Shown in pieces: positions 10,232-21,366 of a DNA stretch of 64,000 bases (position 1 is its first letter; the number at the start of each line of letters is the position of its first letter). The notes beneath the pieces are model-generated. The model worked only from the letters and a program-made list of their open reading frames with translations, did not search any database and was not told the origin of the DNA. Source of the stretch: Allacma fusca (lineage: Eukaryota; Arthropoda; Collembola; Symphypleona; Sminthuridae); assembly GCA_947179485.1 (NCBI GenBank), contig OX359245.1:57461067-57525066 (forward strand), given 5' to 3'. A program made the translations under genes and the position numbers.

Positions 10232-11887
10232 TCACAGGTGTGAACTAATCAGAAGTGAAGCAACAGCTCTGATAATGAAGTCAATGTAGATTGGCGAGGA
10301 CGCTCTCTCCATTGTGTGAAAGTTTCCGACTTTAATGCCTATATTTTCAATGGATCCGACTTGTCTTTTCAGAATAGCTGCCTCTTTCATATACATTTTG
10401 GTAAGCATTGAACATCTTACCAATTCATTTTTTAAAGTACTTATGCATTCAGGAATGCTAAAGGCTTTTCCAAAAGTTGCCATAAAAATACAAATTGTGT
10501 AGAAGCCGACACCCAGGAAGAACATCGATGCAATCGGGTGGTCAGAATATGACTTGATAGAAACAAAAAGTGAAGCTACCGACCCAACTAAATAGGTTTG
10601 CTTAATGATGTATATAACTGAGGAATACCCACAATTGAACAATCTGACGAACAGTTGCACATATCTGCTTCGAGAATAGCAACGTTTCAAGGCGCTCCTT
10701 GTTGGATTCTCCTTCCTGTAAAATAGTGTTTGCATATCGTTTAATAATCAATGGCAGATTATGCAATTATTGTTATTTAATATAATATTTTAGGATTTGT
10801 TATAGTGATCATGTTTCCGAGATCAAATATTTTTCATCTATACTAAGCAGCAAATCTAAAGTGTTAAATGCCAGCGCACCCAACAGTTTAAAAACTTAAA
10901 AGGTGTTTTATTTTTACCTCTTATTTTAATATTATTTAAACATACTTTATCTAACCGTTTTCATTTAGCTTTTTTGTGACAACAGCGACAATCCTGATAA
11001 ATATTGCATTATCAGGTAGTAGTAATTAAGTAGTAATTTATCTGTACATACCTCAACAGTGTCATATTGCAATTTACAATGTGAGTGATTTTCTCCAAAA
11101 ACAAGAGCATGGTTTCCAAAGCTAGTACGACACTGGTACCCGTTGAATGGGTTGTAATAGCATCTTGTATGAAGAGAATTATGCAAAACCAAGGACTTTG
11201 CCAGGTTTCCGGCAGCATCTGGTAGACGAGAAGTCTTGTACAGATAAACGGTGCTAATGTCATGAAGACACTAATCATAACAGGTGCTACAAAAGGAGTC
11301 CAGATGGCAATCAGTTCTTTCCCAGAAAATTCTTTCCAAAGTTTTCTTCGTGTTGGCCCTATGAAAATATATTCACAGAAATGTGTGTACACAATAGAAA
11401 TACAAAACTATATTCATTTTCGCAGACAAAATTTAAAAGAATTATTTAATTCAGAAACTTTGAACAATAATTTCTATAACGAAGAGAAATTAAAATGAGG
11501 CCAGAAAGATTATTCACCTTGTTGCTCGTCTTCGAAGATAAAGTTAAAAATTGTTGTTGTCACATCAGTGTTTTGTATAATTGCAAATATCTCAACTGAA
11601 ATACTCATAACGAGGGCTATTATAAGCACTAGGTGCATTCCCAAGTCATAAATTGTCGGGTTTTCATCGTGTCTTGATGTTAAAATTGCAAAGGAGTAAA
11701 GGCTTAAGACCAACCGAAGGTGCTTATAAAAATGAAATAGAAGCCAAAAGTATTTTCTCGAATTAGTTGCAGGTCTCATGTAAACCCTTTGCCCTTTTGT
11801 GTGAACGACGTTTAATGGAAGCAAATTAAATCTTGATGTGAAAGCCGCGTATTGAATATAAAATTTTAAATCACTGGAGGAAAGCAT
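10232..11887 (-). CDS. Gustatory-receptor-like 7TM protein B (386 aa, 3 exons)
   Basis: Exons 11887-11518, 11358-11052 and 10715-10232, joined at CAAG|GTGAAT...TCATAG|GG and GAG|GTATGT...TTACAG|G. Phases 1 and 2 keep one frame of 386 residues. Hydrophobic segments lie near residues 46-69, 81-104, 141-167, 179-205, 256-279, 286-310 and 366-385, giving the seven expected of insect-type chemoreceptors. Exons 1 and 2 carry two each and exon 3 carries three. The C-terminal part KVGNFHTMERASSPIYIDFI is the most conserved block in the array. Such proteins form ligand-gated channels in sensory neuron membranes. The family assignment rests on fold, length and array context; the classic insect TYhhhhhQF tail is absent, so a lineage-specific clade is likely. 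No defect is visible. Confidence 0.7.
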
Positions 11888-12179
11888 TTTAGTTTCAGGA
11901 AAATAAACTGATACTTATACTTTTGTTTCCCAGAAGTTTACTACGTTAAAGGTGTACTTTTAGTGGTGTCTTCTCAAATGGATGAATCGTACTGACCTTA
12001 ATGTCACGAGTGGAAAAGAGTACTCATCGACTGAAGGGGCAAATAGTGTAAATTTTTAAACCCAGGAACAATTTATTGTCCAATTTGTTTAACTTAACAC
12101 TAACAGGAAATTGAGTAAAAATTTTTCCAAAAATTGGTTTAGGGTAATTGTATGCAGTTGATGAAACCGTTTAAACATA

Positions 12180-13180
12180 ATAATGGATTTGAAAATGTTA
12201 TGGCATATGTATTTAGCATCATGCTTGCCCAAAATGCCGGGGCATTTTAATTTTTGGCAAATGCGTAGATTTTGGGGCGTATTCGCCACGGGCATTTTGG
12301 GCATTTTCATTCCTGGGCATATTTGGCATTTTAAACATAATTAATTCAAATTTTCCCGTCGATTACCTTTTCCAGACGGTATCAGTCGCGTCAGTTACTT
12401 GCACTCTAACTACTTGCATATCGACTTGCACTATCTACATGCATAACTAAAAACGATTGCTCGACGTTTTTAACATACAGGTAACTAAATCTGGTCAGTA
12501 GACAATTGTAGGAGTTATTGCAGTTTTAAAACGTCTAACGTCTATCTATTCTTGCTAATTGACACATGTGGTTAAACATTTCAACATTGAATTTGTTCCC
12601 GAATTATTTTCAATGTAGTAATCAAACATAACTCACATTTGGGAGTGCACTAAACCATGCCTAACTCCAAGGAATTGTTTAGAAAAAGTTGATTTGAGAA
12701 ATTTTATTTACACTGATATCATTACAGGCAAAATCTGAGCAACGGCTGCAGAGGATGAAAGCTATTTTTTTGAGGACGCATTTATCATTCAAGAATCATA
12801 CACGTGAGAAGAACTAGAGTCATCTGATTAACATTATACAAAATGCAACAGAATTACATTCGTCAATTCAATAAAAACCCATTGTATGATACATTGAAAT
12901 AAAATACATTTGAGCAAAATTGCCATGTAGGCCTTTTTTATTGAAATTTGATGATTTTATTTCAATAGTGAATAGTGACGTTTTTGGCTTGACTGTATTG
13001 CTGAGTTTTACCTACCAAGAATAATTTTTATTCACGACTAAAAAACAAAAAAGGCCGAATATGCCCTGCCGAATACGCCCGAATTCAGGGCATTTTCCTA
13101 ATATGCCGATATGCCCAACTATATTTACGATTGCGGGCAGTTTGGGCATATTCAGCTGGCTTGCATATACACGAGGACAT
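12180..13180. mobile_element. Miniature element with GGGCAT words, copy 1
   Basis: The left end (12205-12340) is dense in GGGCATTTTGGGCATTTT-type text and the right end (13050-13155) carries the complement (ATGCCC). These are the paired subterminal arrays of a hAT-like non-autonomous element; exact termini and duplication are not resolved. A homologous copy lies at the same place in the upstream flank of receptor D (32850-33850), so the insertion predates that duplication. The middle has no clear gene. A short start, ATGGCTGCAGAGGATGAAAC, seen at 33373 in the other copy may be a transposase relic. Confidence 0.55.
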
Positions 13181-13649
13181 TTACACTCGACATTCCTTAA
13201 TCATAGTCTGCTGTACATTTCCTAGTGAATTGTTTCCTGTGCATTTCCTAGTGAATATATTCATATATAACTATAGTTTCATGTCCTAATGATATCTTCA
13301 TTGCTTATAGGATTCCGAGAATTTACTACAATTATTATAGTTTCAATTAACAGCACTTATTCGAATCCGGAAAATGCCTTTAATTTTAATATTAAGCTAA
13401 GTTTAATGTTAAGTATTATAAACACAAATGTTTTGAAAGGTAGCCAGGTTTTCTAGCCTTAAAATCGAAATATTAGCATGCTAATTTAAATACAATAAAA
13501 CTTGAAATGAATTTTTGTCCGTGCCATCGTTAAGGAAAGTGGGTGTACATATGTACTCGTAAGCATGATTCCTGGCACACTTAATGCATTTACACAAGAT
13601 TGCGGACATTACGCAACAATCAGCCATGGAAACTTATTCCTTACAGAGA
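13181..13649. repeat. Copied intergenic flank between receptor units B and C
   Basis: This stretch resembles 9480-10230 and 33890-34000: an AATCATAGTCTGCTG block, a short TTCCTAGTGAAT array and a TTAAGGAAAGTGGGTGTA block occur in order. No coding region or RNA gene is visible. Confidence 0.5.
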
Positions 13650-15278
13650 TCACAGGTGTGAACTGATCAGAAGTGTAGCAACAGCTCTCATAATGAAGTC
13701 AATGTAGATTGGCGAGGACTCTCTCTCCGTCGTGTGAAAGTTTCCGACTTTAATGCCTATATTTTCAATGGATCCGACTTGTCTTTTCAGAATAGCTGCC
13801 TCTTTCATATACATTTTGGTAAGCATTGAACATCTTACCAATTCATTTTTTAAAGTACTAATGCATTCAGGAATATTAAAGGCTTTTCCGAAAGTTGCTG
13901 TAAAAATAAATATTGTGTAGAAGCCGATATCCAAGAAGAACATCAGATGAAGATGCTATCGGATGATCAGAATATGACTTGATCGAAACATACAACGGAG
14001 GTACCGACCCAACTAAAAAGGTTTGCTTAATCACGTATATACCTGAGGAATACCCGCAGTTGAACAATCTGACAAACAGTTGCACATATCTGCTTTGTGC
14101 ATAGCAACGTGTTAAGGTTCTCCCTGTTGGATTCTGCTTCCTGTAAAACGTTATTTGCTTAATTTTATCATTTAATAATCAATTGCAGATTATGCAATTA
14201 TTGGTAAATATTATTTTTTAGAATTTCTCATAGTGATTATGTTTCCGAGATAGAATATTTTGTATCTTTAGTTGGCAGTAAATATAAAATGTTAAATGCT
14301 AGCGCACAAAAAATTTATAAACTTAAACGCTTTCCTGTAAGCATATTTTCTCCTACTGTTTTCATTTAACCTTTTTGTGAAAACAACAAAATTCCTGATA
14401 AGTATATCATTATCGAAGTAGTAATTTATCCTTACATACCTCAACATATTCATATTGCAGTTTACAATGTGAGTGATTTTTTCCAAAAACAAGAGCATGG
14501 TTTCCAAAGCTAGTAAGATACTGGTACCCGTTGAATGGGTTGTAATAGCATCTTGTATGAAGAGAATTATGCAAAACCAAGGACTTTGCCAGGTCTCCTG
14601 CAGCATCTGGTAGACGAGAAGTCTTGTACAGATAAACGGTGCTAATGCCATGAAGACATTAATTAGAATAGGCGCTACAAATGGAGACCAGATGGCAACC
14701 AGTTCTTTGCCAGTAAATTCCTTCCAATGTTTCCCTTGTGTTGGCCCTATGAAAATATATACACAAAAGTGTTTGTACACAATAGAGATACACAACTGTA
14801 TATTCATTTTCCCAGATAAAATTTAAAAAGAAACATTGAATTCCGTAAATGTCTACAATAATTTGTATTACAAAGAGAAATTAAAATTTCGTCAGAAAGA
14901 TTATTCACCTTTTTGCTCGTCTTCGAAGATGCAGTTAAAAATTGTTATTGTCACATCAGTGTTTTGAATAATTGCAAATATCTCAACTAAAATACTCATA
15001 ACGAGTGCTATAATGTGCAGTAGGTGCAGTCCGTAGTCATAAATTGTCGGGTTTTCGTCATGTTTTGAGATTAAAATTACAAATGAGTAAAGGTTCAAGA
15101 CCAGGCGAAAGTGTTTGTGAAAATGGAACAGAAGTCAACAGCATTTTCTCAATTTAGTTGCAGGCTTCATGTAAACTCTTTGCCCATCTTTGTGAATAAC
15201 TTTTAATGGAAGCAAATTAAATCTTGACGTTAATGCCGTGTATTGGATATAAAATTTTAAATCACTAGAGGAAAACAT
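13650..15278 (-). pseudogene. Receptor pseudogene C: nonsense codon and 7-bp insertion
   Basis: All three exons are present (15278-14909, 14746-14440 and 14140-13650) with normal splice sites, but the coding line is broken twice. In exon 1 the codon at 15137-15135 is TGA where paralogues have TGG (W, start of TM1). Exon 3 is 491 nt instead of 484. The extra 7 bp near 13945-13955 (CATCAGATGAAGATGCTATC in place of CATCGATGCAATC) shift the frame within TM6. Exon 2 is still open (FTGKELVAIWSPFVAPILIN). The remaining C-terminal frame is well preserved, so decay is recent. Confidence 0.85.
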
Positions 15279-16739
15279 TTTGGTTTCTGAAAAATAAACT
15301 GACACTTGAAATTAATTTCCCGGATGGTGACTACGTTAAAGGTATAGTTTTGCTGCTGTTGTCTCAAAGGGATAAATCATACTGACATTTATGTAAGTCA
15401 GAATCTCATGAATGGAAAAAAATTCTCCGAACCGGAATGGACAAATTATCGCAATTTTCTATCCAGGTGATTTATTGACGAATTTATTTAGCTGAAAACT
15501 GAAAGGCAAGTGAAAGTAGTTTTTTCAAGAACTGTTTTAGCTTAAGTGGTTTGAGAAACCATTTTTCTGTAAATGACGGGTAAACACGGGGTGCCAGGCA
15601 GTTACCTAATAATATTTAATGAAGGGATGACTTTAATTTGTCACAACGTTACTTAGAAAAATATTTATAGCAAACACTACATTAGTTTTGCAGTAATATT
15701 CAATGATATGCACACTCACACGCCTGTATAAGAAATACAGGCATGTGAAAATGTGGAAATTTTTATCCAGTTAAACATATTGCATAAGGAAAACTGACAA
15801 GCTTGAATAAAACGTTTTTATTACTTTTGGCAATTATTTCAGCACTTACTATATAAACTCACGAATTTCTTTAACCACCTTCTTTCCTCTATAATAATGT
15901 ATGCAATTATAAGTAAAATAGGAATTCACGATATACAAATATTACTCGTACAACCGTGAACTATGATTACAATTTCATTGAAACCGTTGTCGAGACCTGG
16001 ACATAAATTTAGTTTCGAGACTTTGAGAAACTTTCAACTGGGACTCGGACTGTGGTTAAAATTTTCTTTTGTATCCATGTTTTCTTAATAGTTGTCGTCA
16101 ACAGATCGGTTTTAGAAAGGCGTCCAAAACTTCATACATAATAAAATTACCGGAGGCGAAGTCGAAGCTACGATATTTGATAGAAACTCAGGGACTGAGC
16201 ATAGAAATTGTCAATTGCACAGACCTAATATGATTGCAATAATTGCTGCCCACCGACTTTCTTCAACTATGGAGATGGGAATGAAATGCTTAGCTGACAT
16301 TAAATGTTACCCTTGTGTTATAGCCACCCTTAACTATTGTGAAATGAAGATTGTTTTAAGTGCAAAGTTTCCAGTATCAAGTAGTTACTTAGGAGTTGGA
16401 AACCCCAATAGGAATTATTCTCGGTCCTGATGTCGTAGAGTCAAGGAGAATTTCTAAATATTTCCGCATTTTGTCTAAATTCCTTTTTCAAAAGTCTGTT
16501 AGTACAAAATTTTATGCTTTGAATTTACTAGTTATTATTATTATTCTTTTAAATTTGAGCTTAAAGTTATTTAATTTCGATTACAATACGAAATTTCTAA
16601 ATTTTTGAGTACCTATCTTTACGATTTTGAGACTAAAATAGTCATTTTGTGTAGTCAAGACTACAGGATAATTCCGGGATTTAATCTGAAAATTAATTTA
16701 TTGTTTTACCAGTTATGTTTTTGTGATTACGTTTTAGTG
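15279..16739. repeat. Upstream flank of pseudogene C and intergenic DNA
   Basis: Bases 15279-16090 match the upstream flanks of other units, especially 34068-34600 and 35460-35900, including TTTAATGAAGGGATGACTTT at about 15617 and 34537. From about 16100 to 16740 I see no gene; short frames here have no recognisable content. Confidence 0.45.
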
Positions 16740-16860
16740 GCGCCTAGTAAGACGATTGATGTCCGTCCGTACGTCCATTCCCACGATAACTCAACAACTA
16801 GTTGACCAATTCCGTCGAAATGTTTTCGCAAGATTACTTATGTCAACAGGTAGTCTAAGT

Positions 16861-17185
16861 TCGTATTTGGTTGAAATCGGTTGGACAGTTTTGGAGAGAA
16901 AAATTCTTGAAGTTTCTAAATTTCAATTATACCATGGTTATTTCAAGCACTACGGGAACGATTTCGATGGAATTTTTCATGGGCATTACTTATGTCAACA
17001 TGTAGTGTTGGTTTGCATTTGGTGGAAATCAGTTGGATAGTTTTTGAGAGAAAAATTCTCGAAGTTTCTAAATTTCAATTATACCATGGTTATTTCAAGC
17101 ACTACGGGAACGATTTCGATGGAATTTTTCCTGGGCATTACTTATGTCAACATGTAGTGTTGGTTTGCATTTGGTGGAAATCAGT
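16861..17185. repeat. 152-bp tandem repeat at the Helentron end
   Basis: Two and a fraction copies; ACCATGG recurs at 16931 and 17083 (152 bp apart) within nearly identical units. A partial, more diverged unit precedes them. The repeats translate as similar open frames, which is a by-product of the repetition and not evidence of genes. Repeats near the ends are common in Helentrons and their short derivatives. Confidence 0.8.
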
Positions 17186-17559
17186 TGGATAGTTTCGGAG
17201 AACAAATTCCTGAAATTTCAAAGTTTCAATTAAATGGGGGTTACTACATACTACATACCAAGGACAGTGCGAGTTCAAATAAAGTACAAAATATAGTGTG
17301 CAGTAATTGTAATACTGGCGTTTATTTATTATTTTTTACACATGTACCAGAGGTTCAGTGTGAGGGGAATTGTTGTATGGAATTTCTGGAACGAGAATTG
17401 CATACGTAAATACGAAATCATGGGTTTATGATGTGAATATATGGTTTCGGTGAAACCGGTTTCTATTACATACATCAATAAGTGTTTCTGCAGATGTTGT
17501 GGACATTTATTTATTAAAAGCCGGTCTCAATCCGCCTTTTTCCATTATGCTTTTAAGTC

Positions 17560-17960
17560 AAAGGTATTGGTTGTTATGAAGATCCAGATTAAAATCGCCA
17601 TAAATAATTATGTTAGTTTTAATACTGGAAACTATGTTTGAAAGTGGTTGAATAAATGCTGGAACAGGATAACTGGGCGATTTGTAGCCGGCCACAAAAA
17701 AATATTGTTGAATTTACACTGAAGAAGCTGACAGTAGTTGTTACCATCAATTTGTTCTACAATTAAAGGGTCACTAAGCATTCCATTGCGGGCAAATACT
17801 AGAACCCCTCGAGGTTTTCTAGCTGGCCAATTGCAATCGATTCGACTTACTAGTACAAAGCCAGGAATATCGATCTCATCTAATTTGCCAATCTTTGATA
17901 ATCATGGCCTCATGCAGAGTAAATTATTGGACGTTATGGAGGTACACCTTGACGTATCCC
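17560..17960 (-). pseudogene. Endonuclease-like (EEP) remnant of the Helentron
   Basis: On the minus strand I read GVLVFARNGMLSDPLIVEQI (about 17810-17750). After a frame change comes VAGYKSPSYPVPAFIQPL, followed by a segment ending YGDFNLDLHNN (to about 17570). The YxSPS...GDFN pattern is that of the exonuclease-endonuclease-phosphatase fold. It lies downstream of the helicase part, the position of the EN domain in Helentrons. Frameshifts make it non-functional. Confidence 0.65.
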
Positions 17961-17989
17961 TCGAGAGGAGTTGGATCATAATAAATTGG

Positions 17990-18711
17990 GATATTAATTG
18001 CAAACTGCATTAGACGATGCAATTCGTTTTTGACCAGTAAGGTATTTTTGGATTGGAGGATGAAATTTCCCATCAATGAACAGTCCGTTAATAGTCGTAA
18101 CACGAGAAAATGCAACTTACATTTGTACAATAGTAATTCTTGAATATAGTTTCACACAGATTTCTTTGTATGTTTGACCTTGCGCCTTCCAAAATGTCAA
18201 TCCTTGAGCACACACAAAGGGGAATTGAGTTCCATATATATAATACTTCATTTGAGCTTTGAGAGTGATAAATCTTCAACCTGCAAGGATATAAAGTTAC
18301 AAGATTCTTTAACTTTTCCTTAGTAACCGCTAATTTTGTACACACCCCCAAAGTCAGGATCATCAAACTCGATTAATGTAACAGTAGGAACTTGTTTGTT
18401 TTCACGTTTTCCGAATACAATGTGTCTTAATATTCCAACCGAACCGTTTACCAACCCATCACGGGTGTTAATATTGATTGAGATCATATACGAACCTCCC
18501 ACCTTTAAATGAATATTTGTTGGTAAACCGTGGTCTAGTATTTATATTTTGAACTTGGGGTTTCATATGGTCAGCTTTTTGCTTTGTCACTGGTAGATCA
18601 GCTTGGTGTTGCACAACGTCATTAGCTTCAGCAAAATATGAAGGAGTTTGCAGAGTTTGCAAATAGCGTTCATTGAATTCATCGACTTCTTGATTGGTAC
18701 CGAATAAATGG
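17990..18711 (-). pseudogene. C-terminal PIF1-type helicase remnant of the Helentron
   Basis: Segments readable on the minus strand include HLFGTNQEVDEFNERYL (18711-18655), the conserved block that follows helicase motif III in Helitrons. INTRDGLVNGSVGILRHIVF then VTLIEFDDPDFGG (18480-18350) is the motif near the end of PIF1-like helicases. Frame changes separate these blocks. The left part of the domain is displaced by the 989-bp insertion that starts at 18712. Confidence 0.65.
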
Positions 18712-19700
18712 GCTAAGTTCTACTTTCCCGGCCACAAAATGACCTTCCACCAGTATTTCCACCTTCCACTACACCTTCTACTTGACATTCCACCAAAAGT
18801 TTACAGATTGTTTACCTTCCAGATATTTGTCCGTGTTAATTAACATAACCCTCTGTGTTCTGGTGGGTGAAACACTAAGTGCGAACTGGAGATAGTTAAT
18901 GCGTTGCCCACTGTATGCGACTATTCAAACTGTAAATTAGCGTTTTAACTGATTGGGAAAAGTAAGTCGCAGTGCTAAGTTTTCGTCATGCCATTAATCG
19001 TAAGTTGTTACGGAATTTGCTAAAAACATTTTAAAAATTTTGTTAAAAAGCAGTTCACCGGTAATTACGGCAACTAAGCCTTTTTGAATCACGTGGTTTT
19101 CCAGTGGTTGTGTTTTATCAGTCCTTTGACATAATTCTATACAATAACATCGAAATCTGACCATCATACTTGTGCATATCAGTATAATGATTTTGTAACA
19201 GTAACTTGTTTTCCCAAAGGTAAGCTGCATTTTTATAGTTAATTACATGAGTTAGTTTTAACTTAAAACAGTCTAGTGTTTTAACCTTCGTGTTAATTTC
19301 ACGAATAAGAAATGCGAAACATGAGTTAACACACCGAAATTGATCCAAGACTGTCATTTTCTAGATGAATAGGCACCAAAGAAATGAGCTTCGGCCATGC
19401 AGTAACTCATGTAGGGAGGCATTAGAGTATGTTTTTAGTTAGCTATTTGTAAATATTGTCAAAGCCAGACTACAGAGTCTGTATGGGTAATGTGGGTAGT
19501 CACGTGGAAGGTCAGGTGGAATGATCAAGGGAAAGGTGGAAGGTTAGATGGAAAGTCTGGCGGAAGGTCAAGTGAAAGTTCGGTGGGAGGTCAAGTGGAA
19601 GTTTGGTAGGAGGTGGAAGCTACTTATGTATTATAGTGTTAATATATGGGTGAGTGAAATATGGAAGGTCATTTTGTAGCCGGGAAAGTAGAACTCAGAA
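18712..19700. mobile_element. 989-bp element inserted in the Helentron helicase
   Basis: The flanks repeat AATAAATGG (18703-18711 and 19701-19709). Outside them the helicase reading resumes (NHLF on one side, HLFGTNQEV on the other). The ends are imperfect inverted repeats: AGTTCTACTTTCCCGG and its complement, followed by dense CCTTCCAC/GTGGAAGG words. An 8-9 bp duplication suggests hAT or P superfamily. Internal minus-strand frames of 78-79 codons (19357-18994) are not recognisable. Fragments of the same family lie at 26630-26805 and 27480-27755. Confidence 0.7.
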
Positions 19701-20502
19701 AATAAATGGTTACATTTGGAGGAAGGCTTGAGTAGTTCATTTACAGTTCGGCGTAGAAACAATGCAATTTCACGTGCAGTCAACGTTGCACAGAAAACAA
19801 TTATTAAGTGCTTTAGCAAATGCCATTGAATCCTGCTGCCTCATAATTTCTGTGAGTTCGTAATGTTTGAACTTGTACCAAAATTCAAGGTCGCCTGTAT
19901 TTTGTAGCTGAAAAATCGCAGGTTGAACCACAGGCTTTGCGCAAATAGGTGGTTACTACCGGAAATCTGTGCAAAATATAGAGTTGTACTAAACCAATAT
20001 TACACGGAGCAGAATAATATAAAAGGTTTGTTTTACGTCCTTAGCTGACGATATACTTTGAAGCAAAATCTTGCCTTGTTGCAAATATTTGTTGTAACTG
20101 CCTATCAAGTTGAACAAATTGATTCGACGTTACTATAGGATATTTCATCAATAATAATACCTGTCACATTTCGCAAATTTGAATATAAACTATTTAAAGC
20201 ACTTGATTGTAGTTGATTTAATGTCAAATACTGGCCAATCGGAAACAAAAATCAAGCATGTAATGTTATTCCTTTGATGTTCCATGCTGCTTTTTCTGCA
20301 GGAAAATGTTTTGTTAGATGGGTTTCACAACATATACAAAGTGCTTAACAAGTAATGTACCCGTAGGTGCGCAAACAAGTATAGGAGATGAGTCAGCTTC
20401 AAATCCAGGAGACAAATGAGCGAATCTCAGTACAAATTGAATCATTGCGTTGATTAGGGTGGATTTACCTCCACCTGAAAGATGGTATGATTTTATTGAC
20501 AC
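19701..20502 (-). pseudogene. N-terminal PIF1-type helicase remnant of the Helentron
   Basis: The minus strand carries a Walker A-like SGGGKSTLINAMIQF at about 20480 and ILVCAPTGT at about 20375. Further downstream it has LYSNLRNVTGIIIDEIS (Walker B, IIIDEIS) near 20190-20140. These are PIF1 helicase motifs I, Ia and II in order. The usual GTGKS is GGGKS here. Stops and frame shifts between motifs show decay. Confidence 0.65.
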
Positions 20503-20565
20503 TGCTTCTCAATGGTTGTAGCCATTATGTAATGGTGTATGATTTTCAACGTTAATTCTCTAAGA

Positions 20566-20949
20566 TCAAATCAAGTTCATAACCTGATGGACGAAGGATA
20601 AGTTCATATTTCGCGATCTTATTACGGATGTTTGACATGAAATATGTGAAATACTGAAATTGGTTTTGTTAAGCATTGAAATGTTTTTGAAATACTCCAC
20701 ATTGTTAATTGTATTTGAAACAGCAAACGTTTCTGTATTCGATATATTCGAATAGGAGTCCGACACAAAATTAATATCCGTATTGTTTTGGTCGTATTCT
20801 TCATCTGCCACAATTCCATCGTCAATTTCGTCGTCGTCATTGTTCAATATCTCAGCATCTTCAAGTGCGTCAGCAAACCGATCATCTTGTACTTTGGGGT
20901 CTAATTCGTGCCGGTTCAGTTGAATACGATCTATGTTTTGTTCGTACAA
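20566..20949 (-). pseudogene. Acidic linker region between Rep and helicase of the Helentron
   Basis: An open minus-strand stretch of 127 codons, rich in D, E and N (EDAEILNNDDDEIDDGIV), lies between the Rep and helicase remnants. It fits the low-complexity linker often seen there. I recognise no domain. Confidence 0.4.
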
Positions 20950-21366
20950 TTCTTCGATCAGGTGTAATTTTTAAATTATATCAGAGTTTTCACACCTCCA
21001 AGGAACGTACAGCATGATTTTCTCACGGTAAACGTTTTTATAATCCACGCGGTTGGAATATCTAGCGAATGTAATTATTTTTTTTATTTGCGTTTTTGGC
21101 GGAAATCATCTTTGTTTAATTGGTTCAACCATTTATCTGAAAGTTCAGTGTCACTGTCATCTTCGTCTTCTTGGTTTTCAAAAACATTCTGTTTCCTATT
21201 TGTTTTTGAAAAATTATAGCTTCCGGCGTATTTCGGAAGAAATATTATTTATAAATTAGTTGGTCGATTGCAGTAGTGCTCTAGTTAGCCTTTTACAAAG
21301 GCGTCTTCATCAGCATCATCCAACTTGGTCAACTCAGCTTTACTTTTGAGAAAGTACACACGACTT

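Noticed and set aside
16756-17192. Overlapping plus-strand frames with matching peptides (VEIGWTVLERKILEVSKF)
   Set aside because: The likeness comes from the 152-bp DNA tandem repeat; the frames have no other support and run against the Helentron genes.
17924-18366. Independent minus-strand genes of 68-92 codons
   Set aside because: Their positions coincide with the decayed helicase and endonuclease regions of the Helentron; they are fragments, not genes.
18994-19357. P-element or THAP-like transposase remnant inside the 989-bp element
   Set aside because: Frames of 78-79 codons with no motif I could tie to that family.
21053-21259. Plus-strand 68-codon frame with a Cys-rich look
   Set aside because: It lies opposite the Helentron coding strand and shows no family motif.
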